The notes: generated from the letters alone by a model not told the origin. Shown: positions 50,404-63,260, counted from the stretch's first letter. The stretch is 64,000 nt of DNA from Deltaproteobacteria bacterium (GCA_020632715.1 JACKFA010000011.1:1-64000), one strand, 5' to 3'. Program-made: numbers and translations.

Positions 50404-53007
50404 GTGACGCTCGACACCTACCACGCGAAGCGCCGCTTCGACCGCACCGCCGAGCCGGCTGGCGGCGAGGCGCGCGCGCGCGGTGGGCCGCCGCAGTTCG
50501 TGGTGCACGCGCATGACGCGACGCGGATGCACTGGGATCTGCGCCTCGAGCTCGACGGGGTGCTGAAGTCGTGGGCGGTGCCGAAGGGGCCGAGCCTCGA
50601 CCCGGGCGACCGGCGGCTCGCGGTGGAGACCGAGGACCACCCGATGGCGTACGCGACGTTCGAGGGGGTCATCGCCGAGGGCGAGTACGGCGGCGGGCCG
50701 ACGCTCGTGTGGGACCGCGGGGCGTGGTTCCCGGACGGGGACGACCCGGCGGGGGACCTCGCGGCGGGGAAGCTCACGTTCCGGCTCGACGGGGAGAAGC
50801 TCCGCGGCGGGTTCCGGCTCATCCGCACGAAGAAGGCCGGGAAGGCGCAGCAGTGGCTCCTGACGAAGCGCGAGGACGAGCGCGCGGAGCGAGGCGGCGA
50901 GGCGATCGTCGCGGCGCGGCCCGAGAGCGTGCTGACCGGGCGGACCCTCGCGGAGGTCGAGGCCGCGGGGGTCGGGCGGACGGCCGGGGACGCGCCGCTC
51001 GGCGAGGCGGCGGCGGTGCCGGGGGCCGAGGAGGCCGCGCTGCCCGAGGTGATCGCGCCCGCGCTCGCGACGCTCGTGACGGCGCCGCCGTCGCGCGGGG
51101 GGCCGTGGCTCGCCGAGGTCAAGCTCGACGGGTACCGGCTGCTCGCGCGCAAGGCGGGGGGCGAGGTGCGGCTCCTGACGCGGTCGGGGCGCGACTGGAC
51201 GGGGCGGTTCCCGCGGATCGCGGCGGCGGTGGGGGCGCTGCCGGTCGAGGAGGCCGCGCTGGACGGGGAGATCGTGGTGCTCGACGCGCAGGGGAGGCCG
51301 GACTTCGGGGCGCTCCAGCAGGCGATCGGCGGCGACGACGGCGCCATCGTGTACACGGTGTTCGACCTGCTCTTCGAGGGCGGGAGGGATCTGCGCGGGG
51401 CGCCGCTCCGGGCGCGGAAGGAGGCGCTCCGCTTCCTGCTCGCGGGGGCGGCGGCGCCGCTCCGGTTCGGCGACCACGTGGCGAGCGAGGAGCTCGCGGC
51501 GTTCCAGCGCGAGGTGTGCGCGCTCGGGCTCGAGGGGGCGGTGTACAAGCGGGCCGACGCGCCGTACCGGGCCGGGCGGACGCGCGACTGGCTGAAGGTG
51601 AAGTGCCGGGGCCGCGAGGAGCTCGTGGTGATCGGGTTCACGGCGCCGTCGGGGCGACGGCGGGGCCTGGGCGCGCTGCTCCTCGCGACGCGCGAGGCCG
51701 AGGGAGCGCCGCTCGTCTACGCCGGGAAGGTGGGGACGGGCTTCTCGGCGCGGACGCTCGGCGAGCTGAGGCGGCGGCTCGAGCCGCTCGCGCGGGAGCC
51801 GAACCGGCCGGCGATCGAGGGGGCGCCGCGCGAGAAGGGGGCGACGTGGGTCGCGCCGGAGCTCGTGGCGGAGGTGACGCACGGCGGGTGGACGAAGGAC
51901 GGGGTGCTGCGGCACGCGTCCTTCGAGGGGTTGCGCGAGGACAAGGCCGCTCGGGACGTGGTCCGCGAGCGGGCGGCGAGCGAGGACGGCGGAGACGGCG
52001 AGGAGGACGGGACGATGGCGAGCGCGACGGGACACGAGGCGGCGCAGGCGAGCGCGAAGGCGAAGACGAAGCCGAAGGCGAAGAGCGCGGGCCGGCGGGG
52101 CGCGCGGGAGGCGACGATGACGTCGTCGGGGGTGCGGCTCACGCACCCGGACCGCGTGCTCTACCCGGCGGTGGGGCTCACGAAGGAGGACCTCGTGCGG
52201 TACGTCGAGCGCGTGTCGGAGCGGATGCTGCCGACGCTCGCGGGGCGGCCGCTGAGCCTCGTGCGGTGTCCGCAGGGGGTCGACGGGCAGTGCTTCTACC
52301 AGAAGGGCGAGGGGAACGCGGCGCCGAAGGCGGTCGGGCGCGTGGACGTCGGGGAGGACGCGCCGTACTTGATGGTGGAGGACGCGGCGTCGGCGGTCGG
52401 TCTCGTGCAGATGGACGTGGTGGAGATGCACGTCTGGGGGGCTCGGGCGGCGGACCTCGAGCACCCGGACCTGGTGGTGCTCGACCTCGACCCGGGGCCG
52501 AAGGTGCCGTGGCGGCGGGTGGCGGCGACGGCGCTCGTCCTGCGGGAGCTGCTGCTCGGAGTGGGGCTCGCGGCGTTCGCGCGGATGACGGGTGGGAAGG
52601 GCGTGCACGTGGTGGCGCCGATCGCGCCGACGCGCGGGTGGAAGGAGGTGAAGGGGTTCACGCACGACATCGCGCGGAGCCTGGTGCGTTCGGCGCCTTC
52701 GCACTACACGGACAAGGTGGCGAAGGAGGGGCGCGAGGGGAAGATCCTCGTGGACTACCTGCGGAACGCGCGCGGGGCGACGGCGGTGGCGACGTGGTCG
52801 CCGCGGCAGCACGCGGACGCGCCGGTGGCGTGGCCCATCCCGTGGGAGGCGCTGTCGGAGGAGCGCGAGACGCCGCCGAAGCTGACGGTGGCGGAGGTGC
52901 TCGCGGACGGGCTCCCCGAGCGGGACCCGTGGGCCGGCTTCGACGAGGCGCGGCGCGAGCTCACCTGGGAGGCGATGAAGCAGGTGGCCGAGGCGGCGAA
53001 GCGGTAG
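50404..53007 (+). CDS. ligD: ATP-dependent DNA ligase D (phosphoesterase-ligase-polymerase)
   Basis: 867 residues from GTG 50404. Domain order is PE-LIG-POL. The 3'-phosphoesterase domain has His37/His43/Asp45/Arg47 in HDATRMHWDLRLE, with the same spacing as Pseudomonas LigD (His42/48, Asp50, Arg52), and a later HPMAYATFEGVI His. The ligase adenylation Lys is residue 240 (AEVKLDGYR), with OB domain to ~520 (LVIGFTAPSGRRRG). A Lys/Ala-rich linker follows. The primase-polymerase domain (about 575-860) has LTHPDRVLYP, ...FYQKGEGNAAP and metal-binding LVVLDLDPGP. It joins and fills in ends held by Ku. Third gene of the operon. Confidence 0.96.
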   Translation: MTLDTYHAKRRFDRTAEPAGGEARARGGPPQFVVHAHDATRMHWDLRLELDGVLKSWAVPKGPSLDPGDRRLAVETEDHPMAYATFEGVIAEGEYGGGPTLVWDRGAWFPDGDDPAGDLAAGKLTFRLDGEKLRGGFRLIRTKKAGKAQQWLLTKREDERAERGGEAIVAARPESVLTGRTLAEVEAAGVGRTAGDAPLGEAAAVPGAEEAALPEVIAPALATLVTAPPSRGGPWLAEVKLDGYRLLARKAGGEVRLLTRSGRDWTGRFPRIAAAVGALPVEEAALDGEIVVLDAQGRPDFGALQQAIGGDDGAIVYTVFDLLFEGGRDLRGAPLRARKEALRFLLAGAAAPLRFGDHVASEELAAFQREVCALGLEGAVYKRADAPYRAGRTRDWLKVKCRGREELVVIGFTAPSGRRRGLGALLLATREAEGAPLVYAGKVGTGFSARTLGELRRRLEPLAREPNRPAIEGAPREKGATWVAPELVAEVTHGGWTKDGVLRHASFEGLREDKAARDVVRERAASEDGGDGEEDGTMASATGHEAAQASAKAKTKPKAKSAGRRGAREATMTSSGVRLTHPDRVLYPAVGLTKEDLVRYVERVSERMLPTLAGRPLSLVRCPQGVDGQCFYQKGEGNAAPKAVGRVDVGEDAPYLMVEDAASAVGLVQMDVVEMHVWGARAADLEHPDLVVLDLDPGPKVPWRRVAATALVLRELLLGVGLAAFARMTGGKGVHVVAPIAPTRGWKEVKGFTHDIARSLVRSAPSHYTDKVAKEGREGKILVDYLRNARGATAVATWSPRQHADAPVAWPIPWEALSEERETPPKLTVAEVLADGLPERDPWAGFDEARRELTWEAMKQVAEAAKR

Positions 53008-53016
53008 GTAGCGCCG

Positions 53017-53172
53017 TCAGCCGGTCGCGGTGGCGCGGCCGAGCGCGGCGAGGAACGCGCGGAGGTCGGCGGGGCCTCGCTCCGCGGCGGTACGGACCAT
53101 CGCGAGATCGAGGTCTTCGTAGGCGTGGGCGACGACGTTGCGGAAGGCGGCGGCCCGGACGAGGCCGCTCAT
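53017..53172 (-). CDS. Truncated HepT-like HEPN (DUF86) protein
   Basis: 51 residues from ATG 53172, which overlaps the MntA-like stop by 4 bases (ATGA). The product, RAAAFRNVVAHAYEDLDLAM and about 25 more residues, matches the last third of HepT toxins, including the complete RX4HXY ribonuclease/AMPylation motif (Arg-Asn-Val-Val-Ala-His-Ala-Tyr). Normal HepT proteins are ~110-145 residues; the N-terminal helices that form the four-helix bundle and dimer interface are missing, and no frame in the overlapping DNA encodes them. Hence a decayed toxin, or a minimal motif-bearing peptide kept with its antidote. Ends 9 bases from the convergent ligD stop. Confidence 0.72.
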   Translation of the reverse strand: MSGLVRAAAFRNVVAHAYEDLDLAMVRTAAERGPADLRAFLAALGRATATG

Positions 53173-53555
53173 GGGATGAGCCCCTTCATGATGGCCTCGT
53201 GGGCGCGCCGGACGACGGGCTCCATGTCGAGCCACGCGAGGACCCAGGGGACGCGCTCGCGGTCGTATCGCCCGGGGGTCGCCTCGTAGAGGAGTCGCCC
53301 GTCGTGGGAGACGCGCGAGCGCAGGAGCGCGCTCGACCGCGCGAGGTCGGCGAGGTCGATCGCGTCGCTCCCGACGGCGTCGGCGAGGTCCGCGCGGAGC
53401 TGCAGGGCGTCCACGTCGCCGTCCGCGAGGAAAGCGAAGTCCCAGTCGGAGCCGGCGTGGGCGTCCCCTCGGGCGCGCGAGCCGTGGAGCACGAGCAGCG
53501 CGAGCCCCGGGTGGGCCGCCGCCACGCTCTCGAGCCGTCGTCGCGTCTCGTTCAT
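53169..53555 (-). CDS. MntA-like minimal nucleotidyltransferase (antitoxin of HepT system)
   Basis: 128 residues from ATG 53555. The GSX10DXD active-site motif is complete in LHGSRARGDAHAGSDWDFAF, and the helical C-terminus (WVLAWLDMEPVVRRAHEAIMKG) is of normal length. In the known system MntA transfers AMP to the Tyr of HepT's RX4HXY motif and silences the RNase. It is coupled by ATGA overlap to the shortened HepT gene downstream. No clear Shine-Dalgarno at this start. It lies between the NHEJ operon and the glucan operon. Confidence 0.88.
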   Translation of the reverse strand: MNETRRRLESVAAAHPGLALLVLHGSRARGDAHAGSDWDFAFLADGDVDALQLRADLADAVGSDAIDLADLARSSALLRSRVSHDGRLLYEATPGRYDRERVPWVLAWLDMEPVVRRAHEAIMKGLIP

Positions 53556-53581
53556 CGCCGCGAGCGTACCAGAGCGTCGCG

Positions 53582-55647
53582 CTACCGCGCGAGCGGCGTC
53601 GCCGCGCGCCTCGCCGCCACCGCCTCGAGCACGCGCCTCACCGCCTCGTCCTCCTCGAGCGTCGCGAGCCCGTGCGCCGCGCGCGACCGCCAGTTCGGCC
53701 GCTCCCGCCACGTGCCCGGCACGTTCTGCGGCCGCCGCTCGCCCCAGAGATCCTCCACGTTCACGAGCACCACCGCCGCCGGGCTCGCCGCGAGCCGCTC
53801 GAGCGCCGCCGCCACGAGCGACTCGTCCGGCCCGACGCCGAGCGCCTCCCCGAGCTTCGCCACGATCCCCCGCCGCGCCGCGCGCTCCTCCTCGGCCTGC
53901 GCCTCGTCGATGAGCCCGAGCGCCACGCGATCGTCGATGTCCTCCCCCGCCGCGAACGCCGCGAACGGCGGCATGTCGTGCGTGTTCAGGCACGCGATCG
54001 ACCCCGCCTCCGGCTCCCGCCACGGCCGCCCCGCCTCCTCGAACGCCTCGTACTGCACGACGTGCATCCTGAGCGCCCCGTGCCGCGCCATCCGCTGCCG
54101 CACCACCGGCGGCACCGTCCCGAGGTCCTCCCCGACGACGCCGCACCCGCGCCGCGCCGACTCGAGGCAGAGCACCGCCCACAGCTCGTCCGCCGGCATC
54201 CGCACGTACACGCCGTCCTTCGCGGTCATCCCCGCCGGCACCCACAGCTGCCGGTGGAGCCCCATCACGTGGTCCACCCGCACGAGCGACGCGACCCGCA
54301 TCTGCGCCCCGAGCATCTCTCGGAGCCGCGCGTAGCCCCCCTCCCGGAGCCCCTCCGGCCGGAGCGGCGGCAGCCCCCACGACTGCCCGCCCGTGAAGAG
54401 CCGGTCCGGCGGCGCCCCGAGCGACATGTCGAGCGCATACGCCCCCGGCGCCCGCAGCGTCTCGTAGCCGTCCGGCGCCACGCCGAGCGGGAGGTCGAGA
54501 TAGAGCGACGTCGCCGCCGCCACGCGCGCGAGGTCCCGGTCCGCGCAGTACTGCCCGAAGACGTAGGCCCGCGCCCGCTCCTCGACCGCCGACCCGTTCT
54601 CCGGCCCGAGCCCGCGCGCCTCCGCCGGCCACTCCCACCAGCTCCGCCCGGTGAGGTCCACCTTCGCCCGGAAGCGCCCGTACTCCCACACGTCCGGGCA
54701 GCGCTCCTGGAAGGCCGCGAACCCGGCGTCGTCGTCCGCGCCGCCCGCCGCGAAGAAGCGCCGCGCCAGCGCCTCGAGCGCGTAGCGCTGCCGGTACCAG
54801 GCGTCGCCGTAGTCCACGAGCCCGCCGATGTCCGCCGGCATCTCCACCACGCGCTGCGCCTCGGGGCACGCGTCGAACCCCGGCGCCGCCCCGAGGTCCA
54901 CATAGAGCTCGTTCCAGTACCGCCGCGAGAGCGGCGCGTACGGGCTCGGCTCGAAGGGCCCCGCCGGGTCGAGGAACGCCGGCCCGAGCGGCAGCGTCCC
55001 CACGAGCTGCCCGCCGAGCGCCTTCACCCGCCGCCCGAGCGCCGCCAGGTCCCCGAGGTCGCCGACGCCGGCCCCGTGCGTCTTCCGGACGGCGTACAGC
55101 GGGAGGAACACGCCCCACGCGCGCTCGTCGCCGAGCGCCCGCCCCGCCGGCTCGACCGTCGCGGGCGGCACGAGCAGCGTGCCCTCCGACCGCCGCCCCG
55201 CGAACGTCACCGCGAACCGGTGGTAGCCGACGGGGAGGCCGTCCGGGATCCGAGCGACCCGCGCCGCCCAGTCCTCGCCGTGGAGCGTCGCCGCGAGCAG
55301 CACCGGCAGCGCCGCGACGTCCCCGATCCGGTCGGGCGCGAGCGCCGTGCCGTCCTCGAGCGTGATCGCCACCTCCGCCGCCCCGGTCGCGACCGCCGGG
55401 AGCCGCAGCGCGAGCTGCACGGCCTCCCCCGGCCACGCCACGACGCACGGCGGCGCCAACGTCCGCCACCACGCCTCGCGGCGGGCGCGCAGGGCGTCCG
55501 GCACGTCGGCGAGCGTCGCCACGGGCGCGCCGAGGCTCGCGAGCACCCGCAGGAGCGCCTCGTCCCCGGCCATGACCGTGTCGCCGAGCACGTTCACGTA
55601 GCTCGTCTCGATCCCGTACGCCTCCGCGAGGCCCGCGAGCGCCGCGT

Positions 55648-55651
<4 letters not shown>
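53582..55651 (-). CDS. malQ: 4-alpha-glucanotransferase (GH77 amylomaltase)
   Basis: 689 residues. N-terminal beta domains (about 1-165, TSYVNVLGDTVMAGDEALLRVLASLG) resemble those of long MalQ proteins. The catalytic GH77 barrel includes GVFLPLYAVRKTHGAGVGDLGDLAALG, nucleophile Asp in VRVDHVMGLHRQLWVP, acid/base Glu in VVGEDLGTVPPVV and Asp in CLNTHDMPPFAAF. It transfers maltodextrin chains, yielding glucose and longer glucans from maltose. Its start overlaps the treS-maltokinase stop by 4 bases (ATGA), linking maltose produced by TreS with its alternative fate. ATG 55651. Confidence 0.95.
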
Positions 55652-58959
<3,308 letters not shown>

Positions 58960-59031
58960 AGCCGCGTCGGCGGTGCAAGCCACGGGCCAGCCGCGCGGGG
59001 CGCGATCGCGCCGCGGCCGCCCGGAGCGCGC

Positions 59032-59047
59032 TGGTGCAGGGATTGCA
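59032..59047 (+). promoter_or_regulatory. Candidate sigma-54 promoter of the short MscS gene
   Basis: TGGTGCA-GGGA-TTGCA keeps the essential GG-N10-GC spacing and a perfect -12 box TTGCA, 61 bases before ATG 59108. The -24 box has two mismatches to TGGCAC. Confidence 0.45.
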
Positions 59048-59107
59048 ACGCGCCGCACGTCCGCCGCGCCCCCCCCCGCGGCGCCTCGACCCCCAAAGGA
59101 CCGCGTC

Positions 59108-60241
59108 ATGGACTGGCTCGACGACTGGCACCTCCTCGGACAACCCCTCTCGCGCTGGGCCGTAGCCCTCGGCGTGACCCTCGTCTCCCTCGCGGTGCTC
59201 GTCTTCTTCAAGAAGCTCGTCACCGGCCGCTTCGCGAAGCTCGCGAGCCGCACGAAGACGAACCTCGACGACATCGTCGTGGGCACGCTCGAGAGCACGC
59301 GCCTCTGGTTCTACGTGGTCGCCGCGCTCTTCATCGGCTCCATCCCGCTCGCGCTCTCGCCCGAGGCGAACCAGGTGCTCCGCCGCGTCGCCGCGCTCTG
59401 CCTGCTCTTCCAGATCGGCCTCTGGGCGCGCACGGCGCTCCGACTCGGGGTCGCCGGCTGGCGCGAGCGCCACGCCGACACCGCCGACGCCGCCGCCGCG
59501 GCCGCGGGCGTGGCCTTCGTCGGGCAGCTCGTCGTGTGGTCCATCGTGTTCGTGCTCGCGCTGTCGAACCTCGGCATCGAGATCAGCGCGCTCGTCGCGG
59601 GCCTCGGGATCGGCGGCATCGCCGCGGCGCTGGCCGTGCAGAACGTGCTCGGGGACCTCTTCGCCTCGCTCTCGATCTACTTCGACCGGCCCTTCGACCT
59701 CGGCGACTTCATCATCGTCGACGACCTCATGGGGTCGGTCTCGAAGATCGGCATGCGCTCGACCCAGGTGCGCTCCCTCGGCGGCGAGCAGCTCGTCTTC
59801 GCCAACAGCGACCTCGCGAAGAGCCGCATCAAGAACTACAAGCGCATGGCCGAGCGGCGCATCGTCTTCAAGGTCGGCGTCACCTACGAGACCCCCTACG
59901 CCCTCGTCGAGCGCGTCCCGGCGATGCTCCGCGAGGCCGTCGAGGGCGCCGGCGACGTGCGCTTCGACCGTGGCCACTTCCAGAGCTTCGGCGACTTCTC
60001 GCTCGTCTTCGAGGTCGTCTACTACGTGCTCTCGCCCGACTACAACGCCTACATGGACGTGCAACAGCGCATCAACCTCACGATCATGAAGCGCTTTCAG
60101 GACGAGGGCATCGTCTTCGCCTACCCGACGAAGATGCTCCACTTCGAGCCGACCGAGCTGCGCGACGCGCTCGTCGAGCGACCCGGGCCGGACACCGCCG
60201 ACCGGGGCGGGATGCCACGGGGCAGAACGCCCCAGCGCTGA
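59108..60241 (+). CDS. MscS/MscM-type small mechanosensitive channel
   Basis: 377 residues from ATG 59108 (AAAGGA 8 bases upstream). Four to five transmembrane helices: about 15-35, 65-85, 95-115 and 140-160, then the pore helix LVAGLGIGGIAAALAVQNVLGDLFASLSIYFDRPFDLGDFI. The beta domain (GSVSKIGMRSTQVRSLGGEQLVFANSDLAKSRIKNY) and C-terminal domain follow. Unlike the channel at the window start it has no coiled coil. Releases small solutes on osmotic down-shock; its place between trehalose genes fits a role in managing compatible solutes. Divergent from treS, with a candidate sigma-54 promoter. Confidence 0.94.
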   Translation: MDWLDDWHLLGQPLSRWAVALGVTLVSLAVLVFFKKLVTGRFAKLASRTKTNLDDIVVGTLESTRLWFYVVAALFIGSIPLALSPEANQVLRRVAALCLLFQIGLWARTALRLGVAGWRERHADTADAAAAAAGVAFVGQLVVWSIVFVLALSNLGIEISALVAGLGIGGIAAALAVQNVLGDLFASLSIYFDRPFDLGDFIIVDDLMGSVSKIGMRSTQVRSLGGEQLVFANSDLAKSRIKNYKRMAERRIVFKVGVTYETPYALVERVPAMLREAVEGAGDVRFDRGHFQSFGDFSLVFEVVYYVLSPDYNAYMDVQQRINLTIMKRFQDEGIVFAYPTKMLHFEPTELRDALVERPGPDTADRGGMPRGRTPQR

Positions 60242-60309
60242 CGCGCCGCGCGCCCCCCGAGTCCCGAGGCAAATCGCCCCGATCGACCAGAAGTGTCCCA
60301 CCCCCACAC

Positions 60310-60323
60310 CGCCCCGCGGGGCG
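60310..60323. promoter_or_regulatory. 14-bp palindrome upstream of sigma-54 candidate
   Basis: CGCCCCG followed directly by CGGGGCG, 41 bases upstream of the -24 box at 60364. Could be an activator site or simply a hairpin ending the MscS transcript 69 bases after its stop. Confidence 0.3.
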
Positions 60324-60363
60324 CGCTCCCGCCCCGGAAGCGCCGATCCCCACGACGTCGCCG

Positions 60364-60379
60364 TGGCATGGGCCTTGCT
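60364..60379 (+). promoter_or_regulatory. Candidate sigma-54 promoter of the nucleotidyltransferase-treZ operon
   Basis: TGGCATG-GGCC-TTGCT matches TGGCAYR-N4-TTGCW at every defined position, 60 bases before the ATG at 60439. Best of the three candidates in the window. Confidence 0.6.
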
Positions 60380-60438
60380 CCTCCTCCCTGACGCGCTCGC
60401 GGTCCCACGTCTCGCGGAGCGCCTCAGGAGAGCCCCTC

Positions 60439-61359
60439 ATGCCCGAACATCTCTGGTGCCTCGTCCTCGCCGGCGGGGACGGCACGCGTCTCGCGTCCGT
60501 CACCCGCGCCGCCGACGGCGTGGTCATCCCGAAACAATATTGCCGCCTCACCGGCGGCCGCTCGCTCCTCGAGCAGACCCTCGACCGCGCCGATCGCCTC
60601 GCCACCCGCGCCCGCACCGTCACCGTCGTGACCCGCGCGCACCAGCGCTGGTGGTCGCGGCAGCTCGTCGGGCGCCCGACGGACAACGTCGTCGTGCAGG
60701 ACGAGAACCGCGGCACCGCCGCCGGCCTGCTCATCCCGATCCTCCACATCCTGCACCGCGATCCCGACGCGCAGATCGTCGTCCTCCCGTCCGACCACCA
60801 CTTCGGCAACGAGGACGTCATCCACGCGACGCTCCACCGCGCCATCGCCTCGAGCCGCGCCGCGCCGACGGAGCTCGTCGTGCTCGGGATCCGGCCCGAG
60901 GGCCCGGAGAGCGGCTACGGCTGGATCGTCCCGACCCACGCCGTCAACGGCAAGGCCGCCCCGGTCGACCGCTTCGTCGAGAAGCCCGAGCGCGACCACG
61001 CCGAGGCGCTCATGGCCTCGGGCGCCCTCTGGAGCCCCTTCATCCTCGTCGGGATGGCGAAGGCCTTCCGCGACGTCGCCGCCGCGGCGGTGCCGGAGCT
61101 CGTGCGCCGCATCGAGGACTGCGTGGCCGCGCACCGCATCGACCGCCACTACCCGACCTGCCAGCTCGAGGACCTCGACTTCTCGCGCGACGTCCTCGGC
61201 CGCTCCGCCGCGCACCTCCGCGTCATGGCCGTCCCGCACTGCGGCTGGTCGGACGTCGGCACCCCCGACCGCCTGAAGGCCTGCCTCCGGACCCTGCCCG
61301 AGGCGGCCAGGCGGCGCGCGCGGCAGGCGTCCCTCCCCGGCGTGAGGGCCCTCGTTTGA
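60439..61359 (+). CDS. Mannose-1-phosphate guanylyltransferase-like sugar nucleotidyltransferase
   Basis: 306 residues from ATG 60439 with AGGAG 8 bases upstream. Nucleotidyltransferase signature LVLAGGDGTRL at 9-19 followed by IPKQYCRL, then NRGTAAGLLIPILHI, metal-site LPSDHHF and substrate-site RFVEKPERDHAEALM, and WSDVGTPDRLKAC at the end. The KQY and GTA patterns resemble GDP-mannose pyrophosphorylases, but the protein lacks the C-terminal isomerase/beta-helix domain, and the first loop (DGTRLASVTRAADG) is longer than usual. First gene of the operon: the stop TGA overlaps the treZ TTG start. Substrate unproven; a glucose or mannose nucleotide for glycan synthesis is plausible. Confidence 0.85.
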   Translation: MPEHLWCLVLAGGDGTRLASVTRAADGVVIPKQYCRLTGGRSLLEQTLDRADRLATRARTVTVVTRAHQRWWSRQLVGRPTDNVVVQDENRGTAAGLLIPILHILHRDPDAQIVVLPSDHHFGNEDVIHATLHRAIASSRAAPTELVVLGIRPEGPESGYGWIVPTHAVNGKAAPVDRFVEKPERDHAEALMASGALWSPFILVGMAKAFRDVAAAAVPELVRRIEDCVAAHRIDRHYPTCQLEDLDFSRDVLGRSAAHLRVMAVPHCGWSDVGTPDRLKACLRTLPEAARRRARQASLPGVRALV

Positions 61360-63260
61360 GCGACCGCGCGAGCCTCGCCGGCGCCGCGGGGCGACCGCGG
61401 CTCGGCGCCACCCCCGACGACGACGGCGCCTGCACGTTCTGCGTGTGGGCGCCGCGCGCCGAGCGCGTCGACGTCGTGCTCGTCGGCGCGGCCGGCGCCG
61501 AGCAGCGCGCCGAGGCGCTCACCCGCGGCCCCGACGGCTACTTCACCGGCCGCGTCGCCGGCGTGCCCGTCGGCGCGCGCTACCGCTACCGCCTCGACGG
61601 CGACGCCGAGCGCCCCGACCCCGCCTCCCGCGCCCAGCCCGACGGCGTCCACGGCCCCTCGCAGGTCGTCCTCCACGCGCCCGTCCCCGAGTCGCGCGGC
61701 TGGCGCGGGCGGCCGCTCCGCGAGCTCGTGCTCTACGAGCTCCACGTCGGCCTCTTCACCCCCGAGGGCACGCTCGACGCCGCCACGCGCGAGCTCCCGC
61801 GCCTCGTCGACCTCGGCGTCACCGCGGTCGAGCTCATGCCCATCGCGGCCTTCCCGGGCGAGCGCAACTGGGGCTACGACGGCACCTACCCCTTCGCCGT
61901 CCACGCGGGCTACGGCGGCCGCGAGGCGCTCGGCCGCTTCGTCGCCTCGGCCCACGCGCAGGGCGTCGCCGTCGTGCTCGACGTCGTCCCGAACCACCTC
62001 GGCCCCGAGGGGAACTACACGGGCTGCTACGGCTCCTACACGACCGACCGCTACCGCACCCCCTGGGGCGACGCGCTCGACTTCGACGGCCCCGGCTCCG
62101 ACGAGGTGCGGCGCTTCTTCGTCGACAGCGCGGTCGAGTGGGTCACGGACCTCGGCGTGGACGGGCTCCGCCTCGACGCGGTCCACGCCATCGTCGACCC
62201 GACGGCGCGCCCCTTCCTCGCCGAGCTCAGCGACGCCGTGCACGCCGCCGGGCGGCGCCTCGACCGGGCCGTGCACGTCATCGCCGAGAGCGACGACAAC
62301 GACCGCCGCGTCGTGACCGCGACCGAGGCCGGGGGGCTCGGCATGGACGCGGTCTGGGCGGACGACCTCCACCACGGCCTCCACGCCTGGCTCACCGGCG
62401 AGCGCGAGGGCTACTACGCCGACTTCGGCGCGCCCGAGGCCATCGCCGAGGCGCTCCGCCAGGGGTGGACCTTCGTCGGGCAGCCCTCGCGCTACCGCGG
62501 ACGGCGCCACGGCAGCGACCCGCGCGGCGTGCCGGCGGCGCGCTTCGTCGTGTGCGCGCAGAACCACGACCAGATCGGCAACCGCCAGGGCAGCGAGCGG
62601 CTGACGACGCTGCTCGACGCGGAGCGCGTGAAGGCGGCCATGGCGCTCGTGCTGCTCTCGCCGTTCACGCCGCTCCTCTTCATGGGCGAGGAGCACGGCG
62701 AGACCAGGCCCTTCCCGTTCTTCGTGGACCACGGCGACGAGGCGCTCCGCGAGGCCGTCCGCGAGGGGAGGCGGCGCGAGATCGCGAACCTCCCGGGCGA
62801 CGGCGACGCCCACGACCCGCTCTCGCGCGCGACCTTCGAGGCCGCCCGCCTCGAGCCGCACCGCGCCGGCGGCGACCAGCGCCGCGCGCTCGCGACCGCG
62901 CTCCTCGCGCTCCGGCGCGAGGCCATCCTGCCGCTCGGCGACGACCCGCCGCGCGACGTCCGGCAGGTCGGCGACAACGCCCTCCTCGTGCTCTACGCGC
63001 CGCCCGACGGCGACGACGACGGCGCCGCCGAGCTCACCGACCTCGCCGTCCTCGTGGCCGGCGGCGCCGGCGGCGAGGCCACGCTCGACCTCCCGCCCGG
63101 CCGCTGGGAGCTCGCGCTCTCGACGCGCGACCCGCGCTTCGGCGGCCCCGGCGACCCCCTCCCGGCCGCCCTCGACGGCGGCGCCGAGACCATCCTCCCC
63201 CTCCCCGGCCCCCTCGCCGCCGCGTGGCGGCGCACCGGCGGGCCGGCCCTCCCCCGCTGA
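61356..63260 (+). CDS. treZ: Malto-oligosyltrehalose trehalohydrolase (GH13)
   Basis: 634 residues from TTG 61356, overlapping the upstream stop (TTGA) with GAGGG just before it. N-terminal CBM48-like beta domain (about 14-110, FCVWAPRAERVDVVL), then the GH13 barrel: YELHVGLFTPEGTLDAA, DVVPNHLGPEGNY, nucleophile Asp274 (DGLRLDAVHAI), acid/base Glu311 (HVIAESDDNDRR) and Asp405 (AQNHDQIGNR). It releases trehalose from malto-oligosyltrehalose; TreY, which makes that substrate, is not in the window and may lie downstream. C-terminal all-beta domain ends in Pro-rich GGPALPR. The next gene starts 12 bases later. Confidence 0.95.
   Translation: MSDRASLAGAAGRPRLGATPDDDGACTFCVWAPRAERVDVVLVGAAGAEQRAEALTRGPDGYFTGRVAGVPVGARYRYRLDGDAERPDPASRAQPDGVHGPSQVVLHAPVPESRGWRGRPLRELVLYELHVGLFTPEGTLDAATRELPRLVDLGVTAVELMPIAAFPGERNWGYDGTYPFAVHAGYGGREALGRFVASAHAQGVAVVLDVVPNHLGPEGNYTGCYGSYTTDRYRTPWGDALDFDGPGSDEVRRFFVDSAVEWVTDLGVDGLRLDAVHAIVDPTARPFLAELSDAVHAAGRRLDRAVHVIAESDDNDRRVVTATEAGGLGMDAVWADDLHHGLHAWLTGEREGYYADFGAPEAIAEALRQGWTFVGQPSRYRGRRHGSDPRGVPAARFVVCAQNHDQIGNRQGSERLTTLLDAERVKAAMALVLLSPFTPLLFMGEEHGETRPFPFFVDHGDEALREAVREGRRREIANLPGDGDAHDPLSRATFEAARLEPHRAGGDQRRALATALLALRREAILPLGDDPPRDVRQVGDNALLVLYAPPDGDDDGAAELTDLAVLVAGGAGGEATLDLPPGRWELALSTRDPRFGGPGDPLPAALDGGAETILPLPGPLAAAWRRTGGPALPR

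Noticed and set aside
53017..53235. Longer 72-codon start for the HEPN fragment
   Set aside because: The extra 21 residues are out-of-frame reading of the nucleotidyltransferase C-terminus (Arg/His/Pro-rich) and do not restore the HepT bundle; the ATGA overlap marks the start at 53172.
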